NCBI GenBank assembly: GCA_004145795.1
Contig: SEIO01000030.1
Span: 1 to 37,523, forward strand
Source of the DNA: Lentibacillus lipolyticus
Lineage (GTDB): Bacteria > Bacillota > Bacilli > Bacillales > Amphibacillaceae
Length of the DNA: 37,523 nucleotides
Direction: 5' to 3'
A model generated the notes under the pieces. It was not told the origin of the DNA and did not search any database. It saw only the letters and a list, made by a program, of their open reading frames with translations. Shown one piece after another: positions 23,640 to 31,820 of this stretch (the stretch's first letter is position 1; each line of letters opens with the position of its first letter). The position numbers were made by a program, and so were the translations under genes.

Positions 23640-23780
23640 GCGCGGGGCGGGTTGGGTCGGTTGGGCCGCGCGACTTTTGGACCGGGTCGCGCGAGTTTCT
23701 TGATTTTCGCGCGAGTTTCGGGCCGGGCCGCGCGAGTTTCTCGATTTTCGCGCGAGTTTCGGCTTGGGCCGCAGGCCGGA
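23640..23780. repeat. GC-rich tandem repeat, about 40-bp unit
   Basis: About two and a half units of CGCGCGAGTTTCTCGATTTT followed by CGCGCGAGTTTCGGGCCGGG. The same units recur at 37270-37395. The gap 23438-24006 also holds the GATTTTCGGC hairpin at 23883-23906 and a terminator. I see no gene there. Long frames through the repeat are artefacts of its composition. Confidence 0.8.
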
Positions 23781-23882
23781 GTGATCCCGGACGATGGACG
23801 AGACATCCACGTTATTATCAGGTCACGTCACTCAAGCGACAGCAACCCCCACCCGAGCAGTCCTCACCCCATTCAAAAGGCT

Positions 23883-23906
23883 GATTTTCGGCAGCCGCCG
23901 AAAATC
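23883..23906. repeat. Small palindrome GATTTTCGGC/GCCGAAAATC
   Basis: Perfect 10-bp arms around a 4-base loop. The same palindrome occurs at 33201-33224 after the C39 peptidase gene. A dispersed hairpin. Poor T runs make it a weak terminator. Confidence 0.7.
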
Positions 23907-23974
23907 TACTACATAAAACGGTTCATCTTAGGAAAGTACATGCCACTCGAGTAAAAATCGAAAACATTTCAATG

Positions 23975-24000
23975 AAAAAAACCGGCATTTCGCCGGTTTT
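23975..24000 (-). terminator. Terminator of the tagO-like gene
   Basis: AAACCGGC/GCCGGTTT stem with T tracts on both strands, 7 bases beyond the stop at 24007. Probably bidirectional. Confidence 0.85.
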
Positions 24001-24006
24001 TACAAT

Positions 24007-25065
24007 TTATAGTCTGTTTTTGGTACTGCGCATGAGCTTCAAGAGTGGCCGGTAGTTTTCGCTGATCAGGCCGGTTACTTCGACGATTAGCTCGACAAGG
24101 ATCAGCAGCCCGAATAGGATTAAGGTTGATCCCCAAATCGTTGCCTCTGTAAAGATAATCGCTGCGGCACTGAATATGCTGCTCATTGCATAAATCATAA
24201 TGACCGTCTGACGGTGCGAAAAGCCGAGCCGCAGTAAACAGTGATGCAGGTGCAATTTATCAGGTGCTGATAACGGCTTCTTGTGCAGAAAACGGCGGAT
24301 AATCGCAAACAGCGTATCAAGAATGGGTACACCCAAAATCATAATTGGCACGATCAGCGAGAAGATGGCGACATTTTTAAACAGCCCCATCACCGCAAGC
24401 ACACTAATCATGTACCCGAGAAAGAGCGCACCAGTATCACCCATGAATATTTTTGCCGGGTGAAAGTTATAGGCAAGAAAGCCAAGGGTGCTTCCAAGCA
24501 GAATGAATCCCAACAGCGCAACGAGCGGGTTGCCCATCGAGATACCGAGCCCGGAGATGGTCAAAAGAACAATGGATGATACCCCTGCTGCCAGTCCGTC
24601 CAGGCCGTCAATCAGGTTAATCGCATTGGTGATGCCAACAATCCATAGAATCGTGATCGGGATGGCAAAGAAGCCGAAATCGATCCGATCGCCGAATAGT
24701 CCGAATGGCAGCGTGACAAAATCAATCTGGATGCCGCCTAGTACGGTAATCATGGCCGCAACCAGCTGCCCGCCGAATTTAACTTTTGCCGATAGTTCGT
24801 ATAAATCGTCCAAAACACCGACGATTGTAATGATGATTCCTCCGACTAGCACCGGCCAGGCCGCCATTGTCTCCGGCAGGAATAGGAGAAAGCCGAGCAA
24901 GAAGCTAAAAAATATCGCAAGTCCGCCGAGCCGAGGCATGACTTTCTGATGGACTTTCCGGTCGTTCGGCTGATCCACCGCCCCGATTCGGATTGCTAGT
25001 TTTTTGACGAGTGGTGTCATGCAGAGTGATACAATTATACAGGCTGTTAGTGCAGCGTATGCCAT
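24007..25065 (-). CDS. tagO: Undecaprenyl-phosphate N-acetylglucosaminyl-1-phosphate transferase family
   Basis: 352 residues of the TagO/WecA/MraY superfamily with about 10-11 membrane spans. Motifs: DQPNDRKVHQKVMPRLGG after the first span, VLDDLYEL with the Asp pair, NAINLIDGLDGLAAG, FMGDTGALFLG, and the cytoplasmic DKLHLHHCLLRLGFSH loop. It transfers GlcNAc-1-P from UDP-GlcNAc to undecaprenyl phosphate, the first membrane step of wall teichoic acid, teichuronic acid and secondary wall polymers. RBS TAGGAGGATC precedes the ATG. It stands alone between repeat-rich gaps, but its product is the acceptor for the GT26 enzyme nearby. WecA-like specificity cannot be told apart from sequence alone. 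Confidence 0.93.
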   Translation of the reverse strand: MAYAALTACIIVSLCMTPLVKKLAIRIGAVDQPNDRKVHQKVMPRLGGLAIFFSFLLGFLLFLPETMAAWPVLVGGIIITIVGVLDDLYELSAKVKFGGQLVAAMITVLGGIQIDFVTLPFGLFGDRIDFGFFAIPITILWIVGITNAINLIDGLDGLAAGVSSIVLLTISGLGISMGNPLVALLGFILLGSTLGFLAYNFHPAKIFMGDTGALFLGYMISVLAVMGLFKNVAIFSLIVPIMILGVPILDTLFAIIRRFLHKKPLSAPDKLHLHHCLLRLGFSHRQTVIMIYAMSSIFSAAAIIFTEATIWGSTLILFGLLILVELIVEVTGLISENYRPLLKLMRSTKNRL

Positions 25066-25195
25066 GTCAAGATCCTCCTACCATTTCCCGTTTCAAGAAG
25101 ATTGATATAATCATGCTTAGGATTTGTACTATTTTTATAGACGTTATACCCATAGCAAACGTTTCATTGTTTCATAAATTCGTTGTAGCAAGTGT

Positions 25196-25325
25196 GGTTA
25201 CCGCTCCGGGCAGTCGCTTTCCGCGGGCACGGCCTCAGCCTCCTCGGAAGCAAAAAGCGCTTCCTGCGGGGTCTTCGGACACGTGCTGTTCCCGCAGGAG
25301 TCGACTGCCCTCCGCTTCAATCACC
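25196..25325. repeat. GC-rich palindromic module, type 1
   Basis: Begins GCTCCGGGCAGTCGCTTTCC, contains CACGGCCTCAGCCTCCTCGG, GGGGTCTTCGGACACGTGCT and ends CAGGAGTCGACTGCCCTCCGC. The outer arms are complementary, so it can fold into a long imperfect hairpin. A close copy lies at 29236-29355. I see no coding potential in 25066-25677. Confidence 0.78.
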
Positions 25326-25398
25326 TAACTTAATAGTAGTTCATTATTCTTTGTGATTTAATCAAATAATAAATCTCATGAAATTATTAAGCACAACA

Positions 25399-25522
25399 CC
25401 AGCGGAGGAAATACACGGAGACTCCTGTGGGAGCAGAGGCCTAGATGAGACCCCGCAGAGCGCAAGCTCGAGGAGGCTCATCAGCCGCCCACGGAAAGCG
25501 TAGTGTATTTCCGAAGCGGTAT
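25399..25522. repeat. GC-rich palindromic module, type 2
   Basis: Runs from AGCGGAGGAAATACACGGAG through GAGACCCCGCAGAGCG and CGAGGAGGCTCATCAG to GCGTAGTGTATTTCCGAAGC. The end words GGAAATACAC/GTGTATTTCC are complementary. A close copy lies at 29408-29530 and a degenerate one at 19614-19870. Types 1 and 2 sit as a pair here and again at 29236-29530. Confidence 0.78.
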
Positions 25523-25677
25523 TATAGCACTTAAGTGTGTTTCCGCAACGGTATGTTACGTCACAGTTCATAAACAATAGTCTTTTAGATTACGGTCTTC
25601 ATAAATTATTCCTTTTCATTATACCGTCTATGTACAAGAAATCAACATATAACAGATTACAATTTTTATACAAGGCG

Positions 25678-26721
25678 TTAGAAGGAGTCGACGTCGCCTT
25701 GGGTGATCCACCAGTCGCTGTGGTGTGCGCCGGCGCGTGCGCCTAAGTCGTGGACGACGAGCGGCATTGGCCGGTCTTTTTCCTTCAAGCCCATTCGTGC
25801 AAATGCGCTGGCCGCAGTGGTATCGGGGAGTCCCCACAGCTGGATGACGTCCGCATCGTGAAGATTAGCCAGTGCGCCTTTGATTAGCAGGTCCCAAACG
25901 GACGGGTCGTCATACGCCAAGTAGTCAACGATCGTCCCCATCACCGCTTGGCCTTTTTTAAATGGTACGGTTTCTGTTTTCAACACCACATAGCCTTGCA
26001 ATTGCTCGTGCTGGCTTAAAGCAAATAATCGATAATGGTGCTCCGGGTGCTGGATGTACCGCCATTCGAGATAGCTGGCGTCCCGCTTCAGCATGACCGG
26101 CTTCATCGTTTTAAGCGCTTCGGCTAATTCGTCAAACTGCGCATCGCACGTTGATTTTTCCTCAAACGTCCATCCTTCCGGGAGAAAGTCGCCCTGCCCG
26201 TGCCGCAGTTTCCAGCGTTTGTACAGTTTTCCCAGCGGTTTTGCCGGGCTTAGCAACGGAAACGCAGCCGCTGCCAGTGCGGCCGGGTCAAGCATCATCC
26301 TGTGACGCGCAATATTGCCGGCATGAACCGCGTTCGTCGTTCGGAGCAGGAGATCTTTTGCCCGTTCTGCCGGAAATCCGTACAGCAGATGGACTCCCTG
26401 TTCTTTTGCCGCTGTCAGCATGGCGTCGTTCAGCTGGCGGTAAATCCCTCGGCCCCGGGCGTCGGGATCGACCATGGTATCCACACGTAAAGCGATTTTC
26501 TCCGTGCTGCCGTTGATATAGGCGTCTGCAACCCATAACGCGATGTGGCCAAGCAGTTTGCCATTGTCTTCATACACGAGAATGAATGGATTCCTTTCGT
26601 TCGGATGCTTGTTGAATTTCCACTCCCACGCTGCCTGCGCGCGCTTCTTGTGGAATACTTTTTCATATAATTCCTGTATTTGTTGTTCATCTCCGGTCTG
26701 ATAGATTCGAACTGTCATCAT
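25678..26721 (-). CDS. GNAT-family N-acetyltransferase
   Basis: 347 residues. The N-terminal GNAT fold at about 3-150 shows FHKKRAQAAWEWKFNKHP, the strand FILVYEDNGKLLGHIALWVA, and the acetyl-CoA loop RVDTMVDPDARGRGIYRQL followed by YGFPAERAKDLLLRTT. The C-terminal half resembles the second domain of two-domain GNAT proteins of surface-polysaccharide clusters (YLEWRYIQHPEHHYRLFAL, VVLKTE). Predicted to acetylate an amino sugar or lipid-linked precursor. It starts 9 bases after the PIG-L deacetylase stop. A deacetylate-then-acylate pairing is possible but unproven. Confidence 0.8.
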   Translation of the reverse strand: MMTVRIYQTGDEQQIQELYEKVFHKKRAQAAWEWKFNKHPNERNPFILVYEDNGKLLGHIALWVADAYINGSTEKIALRVDTMVDPDARGRGIYRQLNDAMLTAAKEQGVHLLYGFPAERAKDLLLRTTNAVHAGNIARHRMMLDPAALAAAAFPLLSPAKPLGKLYKRWKLRHGQGDFLPEGWTFEEKSTCDAQFDELAEALKTMKPVMLKRDASYLEWRYIQHPEHHYRLFALSQHEQLQGYVVLKTETVPFKKGQAVMGTIVDYLAYDDPSVWDLLIKGALANLHDADVIQLWGLPDTTAASAFARMGLKEKDRPMPLVVHDLGARAGAHHSDWWITQGDVDSF

Positions 26722-26730
26722 GTAAGCTCC

Positions 26731-27621
26731 TTACCGTTCCAGGCTTTGGGCGTATAGCTGCTTTTTCCGGCTGCTATTTTTATAGATGGCCCATAATAAT
26801 GTATCGGTCCGGTTGGCCTGTTTAAACAGAACGGGGAATGTTTTTTTTACGTTTTCCAGATGATCGCAGTGCTGGATGAATGCTGTTATCGATGGTTCGA
26901 AAAAAGTCTCGGCCGATCGGACGTCTTCTTGGACCAGATTGGTTTTCAGCCGGTTCAGTTCCAGAAAACCGTCAAACGCAATCGCCTGGGATGAAAATTT
27001 GCTGATGGCTTGTTCTTTTGCCGGCAAGGTATCCGATATATCCATGACACAATTAATATAGGCTGGAGGAATCGGACAATTAATTTCATAGAGCCGGATG
27101 GTCAGGCCGGGGTGCTCGGCCTCGCGCAGTACATCCGCTAAAATCCGGGCTGTTTCCGTATGGTCCGGGTGTGCATCAATGAATGACGTGCTGTAAATGA
27201 TGTCCGGCTGGATCTGATTGATGATGGCATGAAATTTTTCTTTCGCTTCCTGGTTGCTTTCGACCTTTCCGTCAGGCAGTCCCAGGTAATGAATTTGTTT
27301 GATGCCAAGGATATGCTTCACTTGCTCCATTTCCTGCATGCGCGCGGACATGAGGTCTTCTTTGCTCAGGTCACTGACACTGTTGGAGCCGTCTGTGACA
27401 AACACACAGTGCACATCGGCCCCTTCATTGGCATGCTGGCGAATAACGCCCCCTGGGCCAATCGTCTCATCATCCATGTGGGGTGCCAATACGAGAACGC
27501 GTCTCGCCTGTTTCGTATCGGCCAGCGTTTTCGATCCGCTATAATGGCGCCGCAACAGGAATCGTGTCAGTGGAATGTTGATTGGTTTCAAGATTGTCAT
27601 CAGTAATTCTTTGCCATTCAT
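26731..27621 (-). CDS. PIG-L family N-acetylglucosaminyl deacetylase-like protein
   Basis: 296 residues. Zinc motif APHMDDETIGPGG (H48, D51) and HPDHTETARIL with the third metal ligand, plus CVFVTDGSNS and YLGLPDGKVE, define the LmbE/PIG-L fold. Relatives remove N-acetyl groups from GlcNAc-containing glycolipids, mycothiol or bacillithiol precursors. Placement between a flippase gene (gap 13) and a GNAT gene (gap 9) suggests modification of the wall polymer rather than thiol synthesis. The basic C-terminal tail has no recognised domain. Confidence 0.88.
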   Translation of the reverse strand: MNGKELLMTILKPINIPLTRFLLRRHYSGSKTLADTKQARRVLVLAPHMDDETIGPGGVIRQHANEGADVHCVFVTDGSNSVSDLSKEDLMSARMQEMEQVKHILGIKQIHYLGLPDGKVESNQEAKEKFHAIINQIQPDIIYSTSFIDAHPDHTETARILADVLREAEHPGLTIRLYEINCPIPPAYINCVMDISDTLPAKEQAISKFSSQAIAFDGFLELNRLKTNLVQEDVRSAETFFEPSITAFIQHCDHLENVKKTFPVLFKQANRTDTLLWAIYKNSSRKKQLYAQSLER

Positions 27622-27634
27622 TTAAGAGACCCCT

Positions 27635-29152
27635 TTATGCCTTTCTCTTTTTCTTAAGCAGATGATCGAGAAGAAACCGAAACGCCTGGGAATGGAGCAC
27701 ATAGGCGCTGATAACGTAAAGCATCGCACCTGTCAGCGCAATAACGGTAATTTGGACCAAGTTTGGCCAGTTGTCAATCCATTGTAGCAGCGGGTAAACA
27801 GCCGCAGCCATGATTCCGGTCGCTGCCGTTATTTTCATAAACTCGACGGCCAGATAGTGCAGCTGCAAGCCGCCTACCAGTTTGTAAAAAACGATAAACT
27901 GGGTACCGACATAGAATAATGCCATAACCGACGCGGCCAACGGAATGCCGCGGTACCCAACCCATCCTGTCAGTATAAAATTAAGGACAATATTCAGCAA
28001 AATGGACAGGCCGCTGATGACCAAAATCAGGTGTCCTTTTTTCAAGGAATAGAAACCTTTGTTGATAATATTATTCAAACTGAAGAAGAGAACCGATCCA
28101 ACATACATATAGGCAACTTGGGTCGTCGCCATCGTGGCGCTGGACGTGAACTCCCCGCGTTCGTACAGGAGCGTGATCAGGTTGGGCATCAACAGCAGCA
28201 TGCCGATAACCGATGGCAGCAAAATAAGGTACATCGATGTGAGCCCTTGTTCGATCCCGCGCTTGAACAGCTTCTGGTCATCCGTCGTAATCGCTTTGGA
28301 GAGCAATGGAAACACAATCGTTCCAATCGTCACGCCAAAGATCCCCTGTGGCATGTGGACCAGATTCTTCGCGTAATTAATGTATGTAACCGCGCCTTCT
28401 TCAAAATAACTGGCGAACATCGTGCCGACCATCAAGTTGATCTGGCCAACCGCCACGGTCAGCCCGACTGGAATAAACACCCAGTAAAAGTGCCGTATTT
28501 CCAGCCAATCCAATTTGTGCCGAAATATCATCACGTTCTGCGGGATGACGAAATACAGCATCACGAACAAGGAAACAATGGACCCGGCAACGTAACCGAT
28601 GGCCAGGGAGTAGGCACCGATCTGATCCGCAAACAAAAACGCACTCCCGATGGATGTTACGATAACAATGATTTGCGAGATCATCGACATGGTGAAGCGA
28701 TTTTGTGAATCAAAGAAGGCCTCGAGCACCGCATCCATGCCAATAAATAGGATGGCCGCAAAGAAAATAGCGGAAATGCGGATGGCGATGTCGGTTGCTT
28801 GTCCGCTAAATTCCGGATAAAACAACGGAATGTAGACAGGTGCCAGTGCCACACCGAGCAGTGCGATTACCAGACTGATAACGATGGTGCCTTTAAATAC
28901 TTGTCCAAAGTGCCACTCGCCCCGCTGTTTGTCCAGTGCTTCTATATAACTTGGTACGAAGGCGTTCTTCATACCATTTCTCATAAACAAAATAAACATA
29001 TTCGGAATGATGAATGCAGCCAGATACGCATCGGCTACAAAGCTATCACCGAAATAATAGGCAATGACCATGTCCCGGATCAGCCCGGACACTTTTAATA
29101 GCAATGATGCTCCGATAAACAGAACACTTGCTAACCCCAATTTCGACTTCAA
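27635..29152 (-). CDS. murJ: MurJ/MviN-family lipid-linked oligosaccharide flippase
   Basis: 505 residues from the TTG at 29152, chosen because AAAGAGGT precedes it and the protein then opens with KSKLGLASVLFIGASLLLKV. The longer frame from 29320 reads through a palindromic repeat. About 14 hydrophobic segments. Signatures: GLIRDMVIAYYFGDSFVADAYLAAF, MRNGMKNAFVPSYIEAL, GMDAVLEAFFDSQNRF and YINYAKNLVHMPQGIFGVTIGTIVFPLLS. The MOP-superfamily MurJ group flips lipid II. Within polysaccharide loci, relatives act as Wzx-type flippases, which suits this neighbourhood with TagO, GT26 and a polymerase. The symbol reflects the family, not a proven substrate. First gene of an operon with the PIG-L and GNAT genes. 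Confidence 0.85.
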   Translation of the reverse strand: MKSKLGLASVLFIGASLLLKVSGLIRDMVIAYYFGDSFVADAYLAAFIIPNMFILFMRNGMKNAFVPSYIEALDKQRGEWHFGQVFKGTIVISLVIALLGVALAPVYIPLFYPEFSGQATDIAIRISAIFFAAILFIGMDAVLEAFFDSQNRFTMSMISQIIVIVTSIGSAFLFADQIGAYSLAIGYVAGSIVSLFVMLYFVIPQNVMIFRHKLDWLEIRHFYWVFIPVGLTVAVGQINLMVGTMFASYFEEGAVTYINYAKNLVHMPQGIFGVTIGTIVFPLLSKAITTDDQKLFKRGIEQGLTSMYLILLPSVIGMLLLMPNLITLLYERGEFTSSATMATTQVAYMYVGSVLFFSLNNIINKGFYSLKKGHLILVISGLSILLNIVLNFILTGWVGYRGIPLAASVMALFYVGTQFIVFYKLVGGLQLHYLAVEFMKITAATGIMAAAVYPLLQWIDNWPNLVQITVIALTGAMLYVISAYVLHSQAFRFLLDHLLKKKRKA

Positions 29153-29235
29153 ACAAAATACCTCTTTCAGCGTAGTTATATAACGCAATATTCTTAGAAA
29201 AGCGCTAGCGGTGCAAACAGTTATCTCGTCCACCG

Positions 29236-29355
29236 TCCGGGATCGCTCCGGGCGGATGCTTTCCGCGGGCACGGCCTCAGCCTCCTCGCGGAAAACCGCC
29301 GCTGCGGGGTCTTCGGACACGTGCTGTTCCCGCTGGAGTCACCGCCCTCCGCTCA
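29236..29355. repeat. GC-rich palindromic module, type 1 (second copy)
   Basis: GCTCCGGGCGGATGCTTTCC, CACGGCCTCAGCCTCCTCGC, GGGGTCTTCGGACACGTGCT and GGAGTCACCGCCCTCCGCT parallel 25196-25325. It lies upstream of the flippase gene and provides the spurious N-terminal extension of that frame. Confidence 0.78.
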
Positions 29356-29407
29356 CCCGGACTAGTAAAGTGGCACTACTCATTTTTTTGCCGCGATTCC
29401 TACTTCA

Positions 29408-29530
29408 TCAGCGGAGGAAATACACGAAGACTCCTGCGGGAAATGGGAGATCGGTGAGACCCCGCAGAACAGAGTTCGAGGAGGCTCACCACTCCCCCGC
29501 GGAAAGCGTAGTGTATTTCCGAAGCGGCGT
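29408..29530. repeat. GC-rich palindromic module, type 2 (second copy)
   Basis: AGCGGAGGAAATACACGAAG to GCGTAGTGTATTTCCGAAGC, a close copy of 25399-25522. The central part (ATGGGAGATCGGTG/CACCACTCCCCC) differs from the other copy but keeps pairing, so the stem seems to be conserved by compensating changes. Confidence 0.78.
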
Positions 29531-29632
29531 TTTAACACTCATACAAAGTTAGTGTTCACTTCAGACTGCGAAAGTTAAGCAATATACGATTTATTTTACC
29601 ATACTTTTTGGCGATTCATAAGAGAAAACAAA

Positions 29633-29674
29633 CGAAAAACAGGGGGCGAATCCGTGGTGGATTGCCCCCTGTTT
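29633..29674 (-). terminator. Terminator of the LTA-synthase family gene
   Basis: AAACAGGGGGC/GCCCCCTGTTT 11-bp stem with T tract on the minus strand, 26 bases after the stop at 29701. Confidence 0.9.
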
Positions 29675-29700
29675 GCCTGGGAAGGGTTTCGGATGGCCTG

Positions 29701-31575
29701 TCAGCGGCTCAGGCTCTCGAAATAGGCATCCGACCAATCATACAATTGCAGTATGTTTTTATAATCGTCTTCGAAATGGTCCATTGGGTCGGACAAGTCG
29801 TCAAACCGCCCTTCCCCTGTCATATCATAGATTCTGATACCACGTTTCGTCGTTTCCGGAACAAACAGGACGTCATTGTTGAAAAATGCGCCAGCCGAGA
29901 GATAGTACCGCATGCCGAGCAAATTGCTGTCATACTGCAGAAGGTTGTGGCCAAAATACAACCCCTTTGGTTGCACACCCAGCATGTTAAGCAGCGTTGG
30001 CATCATGTCCAGCTGTCCGCCGGTGGTATCAATCTTCTGCCCCTGCAGCGCCGGTTCGCCGGGCATGCCGACGATAAACGGAATGTTAAACCGGTCGAGC
30101 AATGAATACGGATGTCCGAGCAGATCATGGAGCAGCTTGGTGTCTTCGTCCTTTAACAGCTTGCCGTGCACGCCGGAGTGGTCCCCGTACAGGGCGATGA
30201 CGGATTCATCCCATATGCCCGCCTCTTTCAAATCGTCAAAGAACCCGCCCAATACCTTGTCCGCATAATGGACCGATTGCAAGTAATTGCCCGTGAGCGT
30301 CCCTTGGAATTTTTCCGGGAGGTCGAGCTCACGTTTAGCTTCCGGCATCTCAAACGGGGTGTGGCTTGTCAATGACAATAGATGCGAATAGAATGGCCGG
30401 TCGGTTTTGTTGAATTCTTTCAGTTTTTCCATGGTTTTATCGTAAAAATAGCCATCCGACGGGCCGAAGCCAACGACGTCTTTTTCCTCGTAAAAGTTTT
30501 CCATACTATAGTAGTCGTCAAATCCTAACGTCGGGTACATCACATTTCGGTTCCAGTATTCCGCGGTATGCGCGTGGAAGGTAGCTGTCCGGTACCCTTC
30601 CGCATTCAGCAGCTTGGGCAGCGCAGGAATGGCTTTATCCGCCACATGATCGGATGTTGGCGTTTCCCCAAGCGGATAAATGGACGTATTCATGATGTAC
30701 TCGGCATCGGATGTGTTGCCGGCGCCAATCTGCTGGTACACATTGCTGAAATACGTGCTGTCCTTCAGCCAGTCATTGATATTCGGCGTAATTTCCTGGC
30801 CATTCACTTTCCTGTTAATAACAAAGTCCTGCAGTGATTCAATTTGAAGGACAATCAAATTGCGTCCGTCTGCGATATTGTAAGAATCATGCTCCGCAAA
30901 AGGAACTGGTTCATTCCCTTTCAGACGGATAATGTCATCGACAGATACGCCGCTTAAAACCTCACTAGGAGCGGGGTTGCCAGCCGTATCCGTGTACAGT
31001 TTAATAGCCTGTGCATTCAAAATGCCATGATCCTCGGAAAACAAGGTCTGGTCCAGGATTCGTTCATCTTTATTCATGACGAAATTAATCGAAGCTACGA
31101 TGAGACCAGCTGCCAGAACAGGCATCAGAAATTTTTTGGAAAAACGGACATTCATCGGAAAATGGATGCGCTTCCTGAATAGAAGCAGCACAGCCAAGAT
31201 AAGCACGTCCGCAAAATAAAGCATGTCCTGGCGGGCGATTAGGAGCATGGCACTGTCACTCACGGAACCAAGCTGATCCAACTGCCCGAGATCGTGGTAC
31301 GTTGGCACCGTTCCGAAATAACGTTCGTACACGGTCATGCTGAAAAAAAGCACGGATAAGAACAGATCAATCACGATGTAAATGGGAAGCTTCCATTTTT
31401 TGAATAGCCATTCCGTTAGTATGAGCACAACTGCGATGATGCTTAATTCATACCAAAATGTATGGAGAATATTGGAATCGTCAAACAAGTGATAGCGCAG
31501 AAAATAGAATTTCAGAGCAATCACAACGATGAAAAAGAAAAAATAGGATTTCAAAAAGTTTTTTACCTGCGCCAT
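29701..31575 (-). CDS. LTA synthase family protein (lipoteichoic acid synthase-like)
   Basis: 625 residues from the ATG at 31575 (AGAGGTGA upstream). The frame continuing to 31674 runs into repeat DNA and is rejected. Five membrane spans within 1-165, then an extracellular sulfatase-fold domain. Metal/catalytic motifs: VLQIESLQ with Glu246, GAGNTSDAEY with nucleophile Thr288, FHAHTAEYWNRN, SHLLSLTSHTPF and ALYGDHSGVHG. The family polymerises glycerol phosphate from phosphatidylglycerol onto a glycolipid anchor, or primes it. The extended C-terminus (residues about 540-625) is usual for the clade. Its position at the end of the glycopolymer cluster suggests a specialised paralogue, so no ltaS symbol is given. 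Confidence 0.92.
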   Translation of the reverse strand: MAQVKNFLKSYFFFFIVVIALKFYFLRYHLFDDSNILHTFWYELSIIAVVLILTEWLFKKWKLPIYIVIDLFLSVLFFSMTVYERYFGTVPTYHDLGQLDQLGSVSDSAMLLIARQDMLYFADVLILAVLLLFRKRIHFPMNVRFSKKFLMPVLAAGLIVASINFVMNKDERILDQTLFSEDHGILNAQAIKLYTDTAGNPAPSEVLSGVSVDDIIRLKGNEPVPFAEHDSYNIADGRNLIVLQIESLQDFVINRKVNGQEITPNINDWLKDSTYFSNVYQQIGAGNTSDAEYIMNTSIYPLGETPTSDHVADKAIPALPKLLNAEGYRTATFHAHTAEYWNRNVMYPTLGFDDYYSMENFYEEKDVVGFGPSDGYFYDKTMEKLKEFNKTDRPFYSHLLSLTSHTPFEMPEAKRELDLPEKFQGTLTGNYLQSVHYADKVLGGFFDDLKEAGIWDESVIALYGDHSGVHGKLLKDEDTKLLHDLLGHPYSLLDRFNIPFIVGMPGEPALQGQKIDTTGGQLDMMPTLLNMLGVQPKGLYFGHNLLQYDSNLLGMRYYLSAGAFFNNDVLFVPETTKRGIRIYDMTGEGRFDDLSDPMDHFEDDYKNILQLYDWSDAYFESLSR

Positions 31576-31663
31576 GATGAAAGTCACCTCTACCGAATCA
31601 TAATAGCATGGAAAACATTTGTAAAGTCTGTGGGTGGGTGCCCAGGCGGGCGTCGTTGGGCGG

Positions 31664-31708
31664 GTGCCTGGCACTCGAACAATTCAGAATTGTGTAGGTG
31701 CCTGGCAC
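31664..31708. repeat. GTGCCTGGCAC palindromic repeat, copy 1
   Basis: Two GTGCCTGGCAC words flank ACAATTCAGAATTGT, so the unit folds on itself at three levels. Copies lie at 31749-31793 and 33239-33283, and a half copy at 32496-32516. Confidence 0.8.
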
Positions 31709-31748
31709 GCACGAGGCGCTCAGAGGCGGGTATCGCTACTTCGTGCGG

Positions 31749-31793
31749 GTGCCTGGCACTCGAACAATTCAGAATTGTGTAGGTGCCTGGCAC
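31749..31793. repeat. GTGCCTGGCAC palindromic repeat, copy 2
   Basis: Identical layout to copy 1. A single minisatellite unit (GGTATCGCTACTTCG, 31728-31742) lies between copies 1 and 2. The long minisatellite begins just after copy 2. Confidence 0.8.
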
Positions 31794-31820
31794 GCACGGG
31801 GCGAGGCGCTCAGGGGCGGG

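Noticed and set aside
29153-29320. N-terminal 56-residue extension of the flippase
   Set aside because: It reads through a palindromic repeat module, has no ribosome site at 29320, and is not membrane-like. TTG at 29152 has a good ribosome site and gives the normal MurJ start.
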